Below, one piece after another: positions 52,052 through 59,590 of a stretch of 64,000 bases of DNA. Numbering within the stretch: the stretch's first letter is position 1; each line of letters begins with the position of its first letter. Origin of the DNA: Prauserella muralis (GTDB taxonomy: Bacteria > Actinomycetota > Actinomycetes > Mycobacteriales > Pseudonocardiaceae); NCBI RefSeq assembly GCF_003202285.1, contig NZ_MASW01000001.1:1178001-1242000 (forward strand), written 5' to 3'. Made by a program: the position numbers and the translations under genes. The notes beneath the pieces were generated by a model that was not told the DNA's origin, ran no database searches, and was given only the letters and a program-made list of their open reading frames with translations.

Positions 52052-53059
52052 GTGCCCACGCACGATGCGCGTGGTGTGGCGGTTCTCGCCGGTCTCGGTG
52101 GTTGGCTACCCCCTCGCGTGGTGGACAACGACGAGCTCTCGGCCCGCCTGGACACCTCCGACGAGTGGATCCGCACCAGGACCGGGATCGGGCGGCGGCA
52201 CGTCGTCGGCCCCGGCATGTCCACTGTTGACATGGCTGTGGAGGCGGGAAGGCGAGCGTTGCAGTCGGCGGGCTCGGCCGACATCGACGCCGTGGTGCTG
52301 GCCACCGCGACCCCGGACCAGATCTGCCCGGCCAGTGCCCCGCAGGTGGCGAGCAGGCTGGGACTCGGCCCCGTCGCCGCCTTCGACGTCAACGCCGTGT
52401 GCAGCGGGTTCGTCTACGCGCTGGCGACGGCAGCGGGCCTGATCGCGGGCGGAGTGTCCCGCCGGGTGCTGCTCGTCGGCGCCGACGCCTTCACCACGCT
52501 GCTCAACCCGGACGACCGGGCCACGGTGCCGATCTTCGGCGACGGGGCCGGAGCCGTCGTGCTGCGCGCGGGAGACCCCGACGAGCCGGGTGCCCTCGGC
52601 CCGTTCGACCTGCACAGCGACGGTGAGCTGTCCGACCTGCTGGTGGTGCCTGCCGGTGGCTCCCGCATGAAGACGTCGCAGAACCCGGCCGACAGTTACT
52701 TCAGCATGCAGGGGCCGGCGGTGTTCCGGCACGCCACCGCGCGCATGGCCGAGTCCTCGCGCGCGGTGCTGAAGCAGGTGGGCTGGACGGTCGGGGACGT
52801 CGACCGGCTGATCGGCCACCAGGCCAACATCCGCATCCTCCACGCCACGGCCAAGCAGCTGGGGCTTCCGGCCGACAGCCTCGTCGTCAACATCGAGCGC
52901 ACCGGCAACACCAGCGCCGCGTCGATCCCGCTGGCGATGGTCGACGGCGTCAACGACGGCACCCTGCAGTCCGGCGACCGCGTGCTCGTCACGGCGTTCG
53001 GAGCCGGGCTGACCTGGGGTTCCACGGTGCTGCGCTGGCCCGGCGTCACGCCGGCCTGA
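52052..53059 (+). CDS. fabH: 3-oxoacyl-ACP synthase III (FabH)
   Basis: 335 residues with the full KAS III triad: Cys117 in NAVCSGFVYAL, His256 in IGHQAN, and Asn286 in RTGNTSAASIP. The N-terminal SDEWIRTRTGIGRRH and GDGAGAVVL are standard. FabH condenses an acyl-CoA starter with malonyl-ACP in type II fatty acid synthesis or in a secondary pathway. GTG 52052 lies 7 nt after GGAGG and is preferred to ATG 52046, which is directly adjacent to it. No other fab genes are nearby, so a stand-alone role (starter unit supply) is likely. Convergent with the cyclase gene, overlapping by 14 bp. Confidence 0.93.
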   Translation: MPTHDARGVAVLAGLGGWLPPRVVDNDELSARLDTSDEWIRTRTGIGRRHVVGPGMSTVDMAVEAGRRALQSAGSADIDAVVLATATPDQICPASAPQVASRLGLGPVAAFDVNAVCSGFVYALATAAGLIAGGVSRRVLLVGADAFTTLLNPDDRATVPIFGDGAGAVVLRAGDPDEPGALGPFDLHSDGELSDLLVVPAGGSRMKTSQNPADSYFSMQGPAVFRHATARMAESSRAVLKQVGWTVGDVDRLIGHQANIRILHATAKQLGLPADSLVVNIERTGNTSAASIPLAMVDGVNDGTLQSGDRVLVTAFGAGLTWGSTVLRWPGVTPA

Positions 53060-54569
53060 CGGAGCCCGTGCTCGCGCCGGCCGCGACGTCGAGTGTCCAC
53101 GTGGCGGTCGGGGCCGCACGTCCCCGCAGGTGGAGCGTGTCGTGTGCCGTCCACAGCCTTCGTTCGGCCGCCGAGCAGGCCACCAGCACCGCCTCGCTGG
53201 CGAGGATGCGGCCGGGCACCTGCTTGGCGTGCTCGGTGAGCCGCGCCGCCTCGTTCACCGCGTCGCCGATCACCGTGTACTCGAAACGGCTGCTCGTGCC
53301 CAGCTGGCCTGCGAAGGCAGGCCCGCTCGCCACGCCGATGCCCAGGTCCAGCTCCCCGCTGGAGGCCACGGCGTCGCGGATGGCGCGGGCCGCGCGCAGT
53401 GCCGAGGTCGCCGGGTCGGCGTGCCGCGCGGGAGCGCCGAAGACGCACAGCGCCGCGTCGCCCTGGAACTTGTTCACCAGGCCGCCGTGGGTGCCCACCG
53501 CGTCGACGACGCTGGCGAAGAGCCGGTTGAGCTTGCGCACCACCTCGTGCGGCGGCAGCTCGGCCGCGAGCGCCGTGGAGTCGACGACGTCCACGAACAG
53601 GGCCGTGACGTCGCGGACGTCACCGGACAGCGAGGCGCCGTACTCCAGGGCGTGCCGGGCGACGTCGTCGCCGACGTGCCTGCCGAACAGGTCCCGCAGC
53701 CGCTCCTGCTCACGCAGGCCTGCCGCGAGGTCGTTGACCGACGCCTGGAGCATGCCGATCTCGCTGGCGTCGTCGACGCCCACCGTGACGTCCGTGCGGC
53801 CCCTGGCGATCTGGCCGAGCGCCCTGCGCAGCCGGTGCAACGGCGCCGCGACCGACCGGGCCAGCAGCGCCGTGCCGAGCGCGCCCAGGACCAGGCCGAT
53901 CAGCGCGAGCGACAGCAGGCCCGAACGCGGGTCGGCCTTGCCGAGGTAGGGCGGCAGGACCATCAGCAGCACGCCGACGAGCGGCACCCCGCCCGCCAGC
54001 GCCCACGTCAGCACCAGCCGGGTGAGCACGGTGGTCGGCAGCCGGTCCTGCGGCGGCGCCACGTCGAGGGCCTCGGCCATCAGCGGGCGGGCCACCCACT
54101 CGGCCGCCAAGTAGGTGAGCCCGGCCGTGGAGAGCCCGCCGAGCACGATCACCAGCGCCACGGCGAGCGCGTCCGCCCACGATCCGAGCACCGCGGCCAG
54201 CACACCGAGCACGAGCGCTCCGGCCGCCCACAGGACCACCGTGACCGTCGCCAGGTGCACCGGCAGGCGCAGCGCACGCCGCGCCTCCTGCTCCGACGGC
54301 GCGCGACCCAGCACGAACCACACGACCGTGCGCCGGTGCAGCAGCCCCGCCCAGAGCGTGCCGATGAGGAACGACACCAGCACGTACCCGGCGGCGCAGA
54401 CGGCGAAGATCCAGCCCCGGTCGCCGACGTCGGCGGGGATGCCCTGCAGCATCGACAGCAGGAAGACCAGCCCCGACCCACAGAAGCTGGAGACGAAGCC
54501 GAGCACCGCGAAGCCGACGCTGGTGCGCAGCACCGTCTGGAACCGCGTCGACAACCGGGCACGGGGCAC
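53046..54569 (-). CDS. Membrane adenylate cyclase (class III) with HAMP domain
   Basis: 507 residues: six predicted membrane segments (~15-230), a HAMP linker (~235-290, RSVAAPLHRLRRALGQIARG) and a class III cyclase domain (~320-495). The metal Asp are in FVDVVDSTALAAEL, the substrate-specifying KFQGDAALCVFGAP is present (Lys and Asp as in adenylate cyclases), and FEYTVIGDAVNEAARL holds the transition-state Asn (Arg expected 4 residues later). It makes cAMP; sensor input through six TMs is typical of the Rv1625c-like and Rv1318c-like types. The domain order matches Rv1318c-Rv1320c. Confidence 0.88.
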   Translation of the reverse strand: MPRARLSTRFQTVLRTSVGFAVLGFVSSFCGSGLVFLLSMLQGIPADVGDRGWIFAVCAAGYVLVSFLIGTLWAGLLHRRTVVWFVLGRAPSEQEARRALRLPVHLATVTVVLWAAGALVLGVLAAVLGSWADALAVALVIVLGGLSTAGLTYLAAEWVARPLMAEALDVAPPQDRLPTTVLTRLVLTWALAGGVPLVGVLLMVLPPYLGKADPRSGLLSLALIGLVLGALGTALLARSVAAPLHRLRRALGQIARGRTDVTVGVDDASEIGMLQASVNDLAAGLREQERLRDLFGRHVGDDVARHALEYGASLSGDVRDVTALFVDVVDSTALAAELPPHEVVRKLNRLFASVVDAVGTHGGLVNKFQGDAALCVFGAPARHADPATSALRAARAIRDAVASSGELDLGIGVASGPAFAGQLGTSSRFEYTVIGDAVNEAARLTEHAKQVPGRILASEAVLVACSAAERRLWTAHDTLHLRGRAAPTATWTLDVAAGASTGSVRPA

Positions 54570-54621
54570 CCGATGATCGTAGAGCCGCGCCGCCGGTGAC
54601 GCGGGCCAGGCGCGAGGTGCC

Positions 54622-55620
54622 CTAGGAGGCGCGCCTGCGGGTCTGCTCCGGTGAGGCGTCGCGGACGGCCTTCTCCAGCTGCTTGCGGGTCATCTTCGAG
54701 CGGCCCTTGATGTCCAGCTCGCGGGCCATGCGCTCCAGGTCGGCCTTGGACAGCTCCGCCAGGTCGGGCTCCTGCCGCTGCGGCCGCCTACGCTTGCCCC
54801 GCTCGCCGACGCCCTCGCTCGTGCGGGTGCCGCCGCTCTTGCGCTTGCGGCTCTCCACGCTGCGCGACAGCGCCTCGAACAGGTCCACCACCTTCGTCGC
54901 CTCCGGCGGCTGCTCGGCCGGTGTCACCGTCCTGCCCTGGCGCTTGTCCTCGATGAGCTGCTTCACCCGCTCGGTGTAGGTGTCGTGGTACTGCTCCGGG
55001 TCCCACTCCTGCGCCATGGAGTCGATCAGGCTCACCGCCATGTCGACCTCCTTGGGCCGGGTCTGGCCGGGCGCGGGCAGCTTGCTGATCTCCTTGGCGG
55101 GCTCGCGGATGTCCTCGGGAAACAGCAGCGTGTTGAGCACGAGCACGCCGTCGCCCGCGCGGACCGCGGCGAGGTACTCCTTGCCGCGCATGACGAAGCG
55201 CGCGAGCCCCGCCCGGTTGGTGCGGGCCATCGCCTCGATCAGCAGGCCGTAGGCCCTCGCGAACTCCTCCTTCGCGGGGGCCAGCCAGTAGGTTTTCTGG
55301 AAGTAGATCGGGTCGATGTCGTCGAGGTCCACGAACGCGTCGATGTCGACGGTGCGCGAGCGCCCCGGCGCGATCTGCTCCAGCTCCTCCGGCTCGATGA
55401 TCACGTACTCGTCGCCGCCGAGGTCGTAGCCCTTCACGATCTGGTCGTAGGGCACCTCCTCGCCGGTGCGTTCGTTGACGCGCCGGTACCGGATGCGGTC
55501 GGAGGTGCCGCGCTGGAACTGCCGGAAGTGGATGGTGTGGTCCGAGGTGGCGCTGTACAGCTCGACCGGCACCGTCACCAGCCCGAAGTTGAGGGCGCCG
55601 CTCCAGATCGCTCGTGCCAT
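54622..55620 (-). CDS. ku: Non-homologous end-joining protein Ku
   Basis: 332 residues starting MARAIWSGALNFGLVTVPVELYSAT, the invariant bacterial Ku N-terminus. HFRQFQRGTSDRIRYRRVNERTGEEV, QTYWLAP-like YFQKTYWLAP, and RFVMRGKEYLAAVR are core-barrel positions; the C-terminus is extended, Lys/Arg-rich with a SAP-like helix segment (LSKADLERMARELDIKGRSKMTRKQLE). Ku binds DNA ends as a homodimer and recruits ligase. AGGAGGGGAAC precedes ATG 55620. It is the last gene of the PE-ligase-Ku operon. Confidence 0.95.
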   Translation of the reverse strand: MARAIWSGALNFGLVTVPVELYSATSDHTIHFRQFQRGTSDRIRYRRVNERTGEEVPYDQIVKGYDLGGDEYVIIEPEELEQIAPGRSRTVDIDAFVDLDDIDPIYFQKTYWLAPAKEEFARAYGLLIEAMARTNRAGLARFVMRGKEYLAAVRAGDGVLVLNTLLFPEDIREPAKEISKLPAPGQTRPKEVDMAVSLIDSMAQEWDPEQYHDTYTERVKQLIEDKRQGRTVTPAEQPPEATKVVDLFEALSRSVESRKRKSGGTRTSEGVGERGKRRRPQRQEPDLAELSKADLERMARELDIKGRSKMTRKQLEKAVRDASPEQTRRRAS

Positions 55621-55630
55621 GTTCCCCTCC

Positions 55631-56566
55631 TCACGCGCTCTCTCGGACCACGTCGGCCGCCGGCTTGTCCGTCCGCAGCCCCGTGAACCGAGGGTGCCGC
55701 AGCCTGCCGTCGCCGGTCCACTCGGAGAACCGCACCTGCACGACCACCTCCGGCTCCACCCAGCGGGCGTCCGGCTCGCCGACCCGGCCGGCGAACGGCG
55801 AGGTCCGCCTGCGCAGCCGGGCCAGCCGGTCACCCAGTGCGCGCAACGTCGCCTCGTCGTACCCGGCGCCGACCTTGCCCGCGTAGCAGAGCCTGCCCGC
55901 GGCGTGGTAACCGATGAGCAGCGAGCGGAACCCGGCCCGCGCCGTCGACGGCGTGAACCCGCCGACCACGAACTCCTGGTCGCGCACGCACTTGAACTTC
56001 AGCCAGTCGCGCGACCGCCCCCCGGTGTAGGGCGCGTCGGCGCGCTTGGCGATCAGGCCCTCCCAGCCCTTGCCGCACGCCTCGGCGAGAAACCGCTCAC
56101 CCTCGGCGTTGCGGTGCCGGGACAGGCGCAGCGGGCCCTGGAAGTCGAACGCGCGGCGCAGCAACTCCTTGCGCTGGCGCAGCGGAAGCCGGGTCGCGTC
56201 GGTGCCGCCGTAGGAGAGCAGGTCGAACAGGTAGTAGTAGACCGGAATGCCGGTGGCCCGTGCCCGCGCCGGGTCGCTGAGGTGCATGCGCGGCTGGAGC
56301 CGGGCGAAGCTCGTCTGGCCGCCGTCGAACGCGACGATCTCGCCGTCGGCGGCGAAGGTGTCGCCACCCTGCTCGGCCAGCGCGGCCACGATCTCCGGGT
56401 AGGCGGCGTTCATCAGCTTGCGGTTGCGCGACCACAGCTGCGGCTCGCCGCCGTCCTCGCGCACGCACACCGCCCGCACGCCGTCCAGCTTGCGCTCGAA
56501 CAGCCAGTTCGGGTCGGAGAAGTGCCGGTCGGTCAGCGTCGCCAGCATGGGCTCCCGCCACCTCAC
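55631..56566 (-). CDS. ATP-dependent DNA ligase (LigD-ligase-like)
   Basis: 311 residues: the adenylation domain has FERKLDGVRAVC with the nucleophilic Lys26, then ADGEIVAFD, YYLFDLL, EGLIAKRADAPY and RDWLKFKC; the OB domain has GGFTPSTARAGFRSLLIGYH. It is the ligase domain of LigD as a stand-alone protein. It joins ends held by Ku. GTG 56566 overlaps the PE gene stop (GTGA). 10 bp separate it from ku. Confidence 0.92.
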   Translation of the reverse strand: MRWREPMLATLTDRHFSDPNWLFERKLDGVRAVCVREDGGEPQLWSRNRKLMNAAYPEIVAALAEQGGDTFAADGEIVAFDGGQTSFARLQPRMHLSDPARARATGIPVYYYLFDLLSYGGTDATRLPLRQRKELLRRAFDFQGPLRLSRHRNAEGERFLAEACGKGWEGLIAKRADAPYTGGRSRDWLKFKCVRDQEFVVGGFTPSTARAGFRSLLIGYHAAGRLCYAGKVGAGYDEATLRALGDRLARLRRRTSPFAGRVGEPDARWVEPEVVVQVRFSEWTGDGRLRHPRFTGLRTDKPAADVVRESA

Positions 56567-57021
56567 GGGGCTGCCTCGTCCGTGGGCTCGGACACCCCGG
56601 TGGCGCCGAGGAGCCACTGCTCGTCGTGCTCGCCGATCCTCGTCCGGACCAGGGTGAAGCTGCCGCGCAGCCGCGTGCCGTCCAGCCGGATCGTCAGCCG
56701 CCCTCCGGCCAGTGCGCGCTCCAGCGGCTCGTCACCCAGGTTGCCGACCTCACCCGCGTCCCAGACCAGCGCCTGGTCCCCGCCCTCGGGCGGGTCGTCG
56801 TCACCGCGGAGGGCGAGCAGCCGTTCGCCGGGCTCGGCCGACGGCGGGCGGGGCAGGGCCCAGGCGACCACGGGAGCGCCGCCGATCCGCAGCCGGAGCA
56901 CGACGTGCGGGCTCTCCGGGCTGGGCCGCTCGACGACGAACCGGCCCGCCTGCTGCGCGAGACCGCCCGCCCCGGGCTCGCCGGAGCCCGGGTACGCGCA
57001 CAGCGTCTCCCGCCTGGTCAT
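56563..57021 (-). CDS. Degenerate LigD 3'-phosphoesterase-like domain protein
   Basis: 152 residues that follow the fold of the LigD PE domain: FVVERPSPESPHVVLRLRI, VAWALPRPPSAEPGERLLALRGDDDPPE, ALVWDAGEV, LERALAGGRLTIRLDGTRLRGSFTLVRT and EQWLL at the end. Most metal and catalytic residues are missing: canonical His42 is Pro33, Asp50 is Val41, His84 is Asp76, Tyr88 is Gly80, while His39 and Arg43 remain. The loop PEGEYGGG is absent. It is probably non-catalytic, perhaps structural in the repair complex. Start ATG 57021 is preceded by a SigF-type promoter. Confidence 0.8.
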   Translation of the reverse strand: MTRRETLCAYPGSGEPGAGGLAQQAGRFVVERPSPESPHVVLRLRIGGAPVVAWALPRPPSAEPGERLLALRGDDDPPEGGDQALVWDAGEVGNLGDEPLERALAGGRLTIRLDGTRLRGSFTLVRTRIGEHDEQWLLGATGVSEPTDEAAP

Positions 57022-57030
57022 GGCGCCCGT

Positions 57031-57056
57031 ATACCCCCGCGGTGAGCAGCCAAAAC
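57031..57056 (-). promoter_or_regulatory. SigF/SigB-type promoter before the NHEJ operon
   Basis: Read on the minus strand: GTTT (57056-57053), a 16-nt spacer, then GGGTAT (57036-57031), a full match to the actinobacterial SigF/SigB consensus GTTT-N14-17-GGGTAT. The ATG of the PE-like gene is 9 nt further, so transcripts would be leaderless or nearly so. The sigF gene itself ends 26 bp upstream. Confidence 0.75.
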
Positions 57057-57081
57057 GCCGCCCAGCGCAGTGCGGGGACGG

Positions 57082-57891
57082 TCACGACTCCTGGTCGGGC
57101 CGCTCCTCGGCGAGCCCGTCCCGCAGCTTGGCCAGCGTGCGGGCGAGCAGGCGGGAGACGTGCATCTGCGAGATGCCGATCCGCTCGGCGATCTGGGACT
57201 GGGTCATGTTGTGCACGAATCGCAACGCCAGGATCTTGCGCTCGCGTTCGGGCAGCTCGCGGACCAGCGGCTGCAACGTCTCGTGGTTCTCGACGCCCTC
57301 CAGCGCGGCGTCGTCCTCGCCGAGGGTGTCGCCGAGCGCGAGGTTCTCCGTGTCCCCGGAGAGCACCTCGTCCAGCGACATCGAGTGGTAGGCGTTGCCC
57401 GCCTCCAGCCCCTCGTAGACCTCCTCGGGGGACAGTCCCAGATGCTCGGCGATCTCGCTCGGCGTGGGTGCCCTGCCGAGGTGCTGGGACAGCTGCGTGC
57501 TGGCGTTGTTGATGGACAGGTGCAGTTCCTTCAGCCTGCGCGGCACGCGGATGATCCATCCGGTGTCCCGGAAGTGCCTGCGCACCTCGCCCATCACCGT
57601 CGGCACGGCGAAGGACAGGAAGTCGGTGCCGCGGCCCGGGTCGAAGCGGTCGACCGCGTTGATGAGACCGACCCTGGCCACCTGCTCCAGGTCCTCCTTG
57701 GCGACCCCGCGGCCCGAGAAGCGCTGGGCGATGTGCTCGGCAAGGGGCAGATGCCCGGTGACGAGCTCGTCGCGCAGCTCGGCGCGGCGCGGATCGTCCT
57801 CGGCGAGTCCCACGAACTCCTCGAAAAGGGGTACGAGGTGGTCGTAGTCGTCGGAGGAGTTGCGCGGTCCGTGAGTGGTCGATTCGGTCAC
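57082..57891 (-). CDS. sigF: SigF/SigB-type general stress sigma factor
   Basis: 269 residues of the sigma-B/F/G group: region 2 with HLPLAEHIAQRF, EDLEQVARVGLINAVDRFDPGRGTDFLSFAVPTVMGEVRRHFRD, region 3 with LSQHLGRAPTPSEIAEHLGLSPEEV, and region 4 with LPERERKILALRFVHNMTQSQIAERIGISQMHVSRLL. It is controlled by a partner-switching anti-sigma factor, here the RsbW-like protein immediately upstream, with which it overlaps (GTGA). The protein ends 60 bp before the NHEJ operon start. Confidence 0.95.
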   Translation of the reverse strand: MTESTTHGPRNSSDDYDHLVPLFEEFVGLAEDDPRRAELRDELVTGHLPLAEHIAQRFSGRGVAKEDLEQVARVGLINAVDRFDPGRGTDFLSFAVPTVMGEVRRHFRDTGWIIRVPRRLKELHLSINNASTQLSQHLGRAPTPSEIAEHLGLSPEEVYEGLEAGNAYHSMSLDEVLSGDTENLALGDTLGEDDAALEGVENHETLQPLVRELPERERKILALRFVHNMTQSQIAERIGISQMHVSRLLARTLAKLRDGLAEERPDQES

Positions 57892-58325
57892 GTAAAGGCC
57901 GGCTTCCTTTTCGCAAGCTCGATGTGGACCCAGTTGCGCTGCCCGTTGTGCGCGCCCGGTTCGATCCACGACGAGGCGGAGTCCGCCAGTGTCGTCAGCA
58001 CGCGCCAGCCGAAGGACGCGGTGCTGGGCGCCTCGCCTGCCGACGACACCACCGCGCCGCTGAACCGCAGCTCGGCGTCGTCGATGGTGAACCGGCAGAC
58101 CATCGTGCTTCCCGGCTCCGCGCGCGTGATGAGCGTCGAGCACGCCTCGTCCACGGCCAGCCGCAGGTCGGCGATCGCGTCCAGGTCGAAATCGGCTCTC
58201 ATCGCGATGCTCGCCGCCACGGAGCGGATCACCGGCAGGTGAACCAGGTTCGCGCCAAGGCGCAGCTCGATATCGTCCTGTGCGCCGACCTCGTGCGTCG
58301 GCGGCTGTGTTTCGGTCACATTCAC
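57888..58325 (-). CDS. rsbW: Anti-sigma factor (RsbW/UsfX-like serine kinase fold)
   Basis: 145 residues, GHKL/HATPase_c fold: LGANLVHLPVIRSVAASIAMRADFDLDAIADLRLAVDEACSTLI, then a central strand STMVCRFTIDD and FGWRVLTTLADS. The N-box EACxN of SpoIIAB/RsbW is EACST here, so the ATP-Mg Asn is missing. The mycobacterial UsfX also appears to deviate at this position. It would sequester SigF until released by an anti-anti-sigma factor, which is not in the window. The gene starts at ATG 58325, 32 bp after the baeRF-like gene. Confidence 0.85.
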   Translation of the reverse strand: MNVTETQPPTHEVGAQDDIELRLGANLVHLPVIRSVAASIAMRADFDLDAIADLRLAVDEACSTLITRAEPGSTMVCRFTIDDAELRFSGAVVSSAGEAPSTASFGWRVLTTLADSASSWIEPGAHNGQRNWVHIELAKRKPAFT

Positions 58326-58357
58326 CTCAGGGTTCTGGCTGCTGTCGTGGGTGCTGC

Positions 58358-59455
58358 TCAGTCGTGCCGAAGTATCGCGCCGAACCCTTCCATGAGGTCA
58401 AGCCGGTCTCCGGTGTGGACGATCTCGGCCCCGCCTGCGATGGCCGCGACGGCGAGGGCCTCGTCCGCCCTGCGGCGGGTGACGGTGTCCGTGCCGTGCG
58501 CCTTGAGCTCCTCCTCCTGGGTGCCCACGAGCACGGGCTCCGGCCCGGTGAGCACATCCACGTCCGCGGGCCTTTCCACGAGCAGGGTCTCCACGTTGCT
58601 TTCGCGCAGGGCGGTGGTGGTCGCCTCCAGTCCCTGCACGGCGAGGCCGCGCTCCTGGCCGAGCGCGCCGCGGAACCGTTCGGTCACCTCGGCCCGCCGG
58701 TCCTGCTTCAGCTTGGCCAGCAGTTCCTGCACGTGGGCGTGCAGCTCCTGGTTGGAGGCGCCCTTGTGCCTGCCGCCGCTGCCGGTCTCGGCGGCGATCC
58801 CGCGGATCTGCTCGGGCAGCAGGTCGGCCAGCTGCTTGCGGGCCTGGGACTCGCCCGCGAGCACCACGAGCTTCGCGCCGATCTTGCGCGCGGTGGCGCC
58901 GACGTGCTCGGCGACCTGGTCGATGTTGTGCCGGGTCACCTCGTCGGTGTGGGCCTGGATGTCGCGTTGTGACCAGCCGCCGCCGCGCACCTTGTGCACC
59001 GGATGGTCGGAGCCCTCGATGGTGCGTTCCTCGATGATCCCGCCCCGCCCGTCGTAGGCGGTCACGTCGGCGCCGACGTGGTCGACCACGGCCACCACGT
59101 ACGGCGGAGCCTGCTCGCCGTGCTCGACGAGCGGCAGCAGGTAGGGCAGCTCGGACAGCCGGGCGACCGGCTGGGCGGGCGGCTCGTCGAGCCGCTCGTC
59201 GAGCAGGACGCGGTCGCCGGTGGCGACCAGCGCGCGGCCGCTGGCCCCGACGGGCGGTGGGCTGTCCTTGACCGCGGTCTCCATCGCGTCCAGCGTCCAG
59301 TCGGGTGCACCCTGCCGCTGGAGCTCCTCGCGCAGCTCGCGCCACCGGAGGTCGAGGAGCTTCGCGGCGTCGGCGGTGTCGTGCGAATCGTCGAAATACA
59401 CCGAGGCGAACGGACCGTTCACCGTGACCAGCTCGCGCAACCTCGTGGTCTGCAC
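58358..59455 (-). CDS. baeRF / Vms1-like peptide-release-factor-fold protein (Rv2629-like)
   Basis: 365 residues. N-terminal domain (~1-120), then VAVVDHVGADVTAYDG, and a helical middle GWSQRDIQAHTDEVTRHNIDQVAEHV, KLVVLAGESQARKQLADLLPE, and a C-terminal eRF1-like L7Ae part with VETLLVERPADV and VTRRRADEALAVAAIAGGAEIV. This is the archaeo-eukaryotic release-factor superfamily seen in actinobacteria. In mycobacteria Rv2629 belongs to stress/hypoxia responses. The ribosomal role is inferred. GTG 59455 with GGGAGG. It heads the rsbW-sigF operon and is preceded by a SigF-type promoter. Confidence 0.8.
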   Translation of the reverse strand: MQTTRLRELVTVNGPFASVYFDDSHDTADAAKLLDLRWRELREELQRQGAPDWTLDAMETAVKDSPPPVGASGRALVATGDRVLLDERLDEPPAQPVARLSELPYLLPLVEHGEQAPPYVVAVVDHVGADVTAYDGRGGIIEERTIEGSDHPVHKVRGGGWSQRDIQAHTDEVTRHNIDQVAEHVGATARKIGAKLVVLAGESQARKQLADLLPEQIRGIAAETGSGGRHKGASNQELHAHVQELLAKLKQDRRAEVTERFRGALGQERGLAVQGLEATTTALRESNVETLLVERPADVDVLTGPEPVLVGTQEEELKAHGTDTVTRRRADEALAVAAIAGGAEIVHTGDRLDLMEGFGAILRHD

Positions 59456-59484
59456 TCGTACCTCCCTCGCGGTTCGGGCCGGGA

Positions 59485-59509
59485 CTACCCGGTGGGCCGA
59501 AAGTGAAAC
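59485..59509 (-). promoter_or_regulatory. SigF/SigB-type promoter before the baeRF-rsbW-sigF operon
   Basis: Minus strand: GTTTC (59509-59505), 14-nt spacer, GGGTAG (59490-59485); counted from GTTT the spacer is 15 nt, matching the SigF/SigB consensus with one change at the last -10 base. The GTG start of the baeRF-like gene is 29 nt downstream with GGGAGG between. This implies autoregulation of SigF. Confidence 0.65.
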
Positions 59510-59590
59510 GTCGCGAAGGCGCCGTGATACTGAACACCGTATACGTGTCCTGGGCGCGCGGCCGGTGACGGCGCTGCTTATGGTCCGTCC

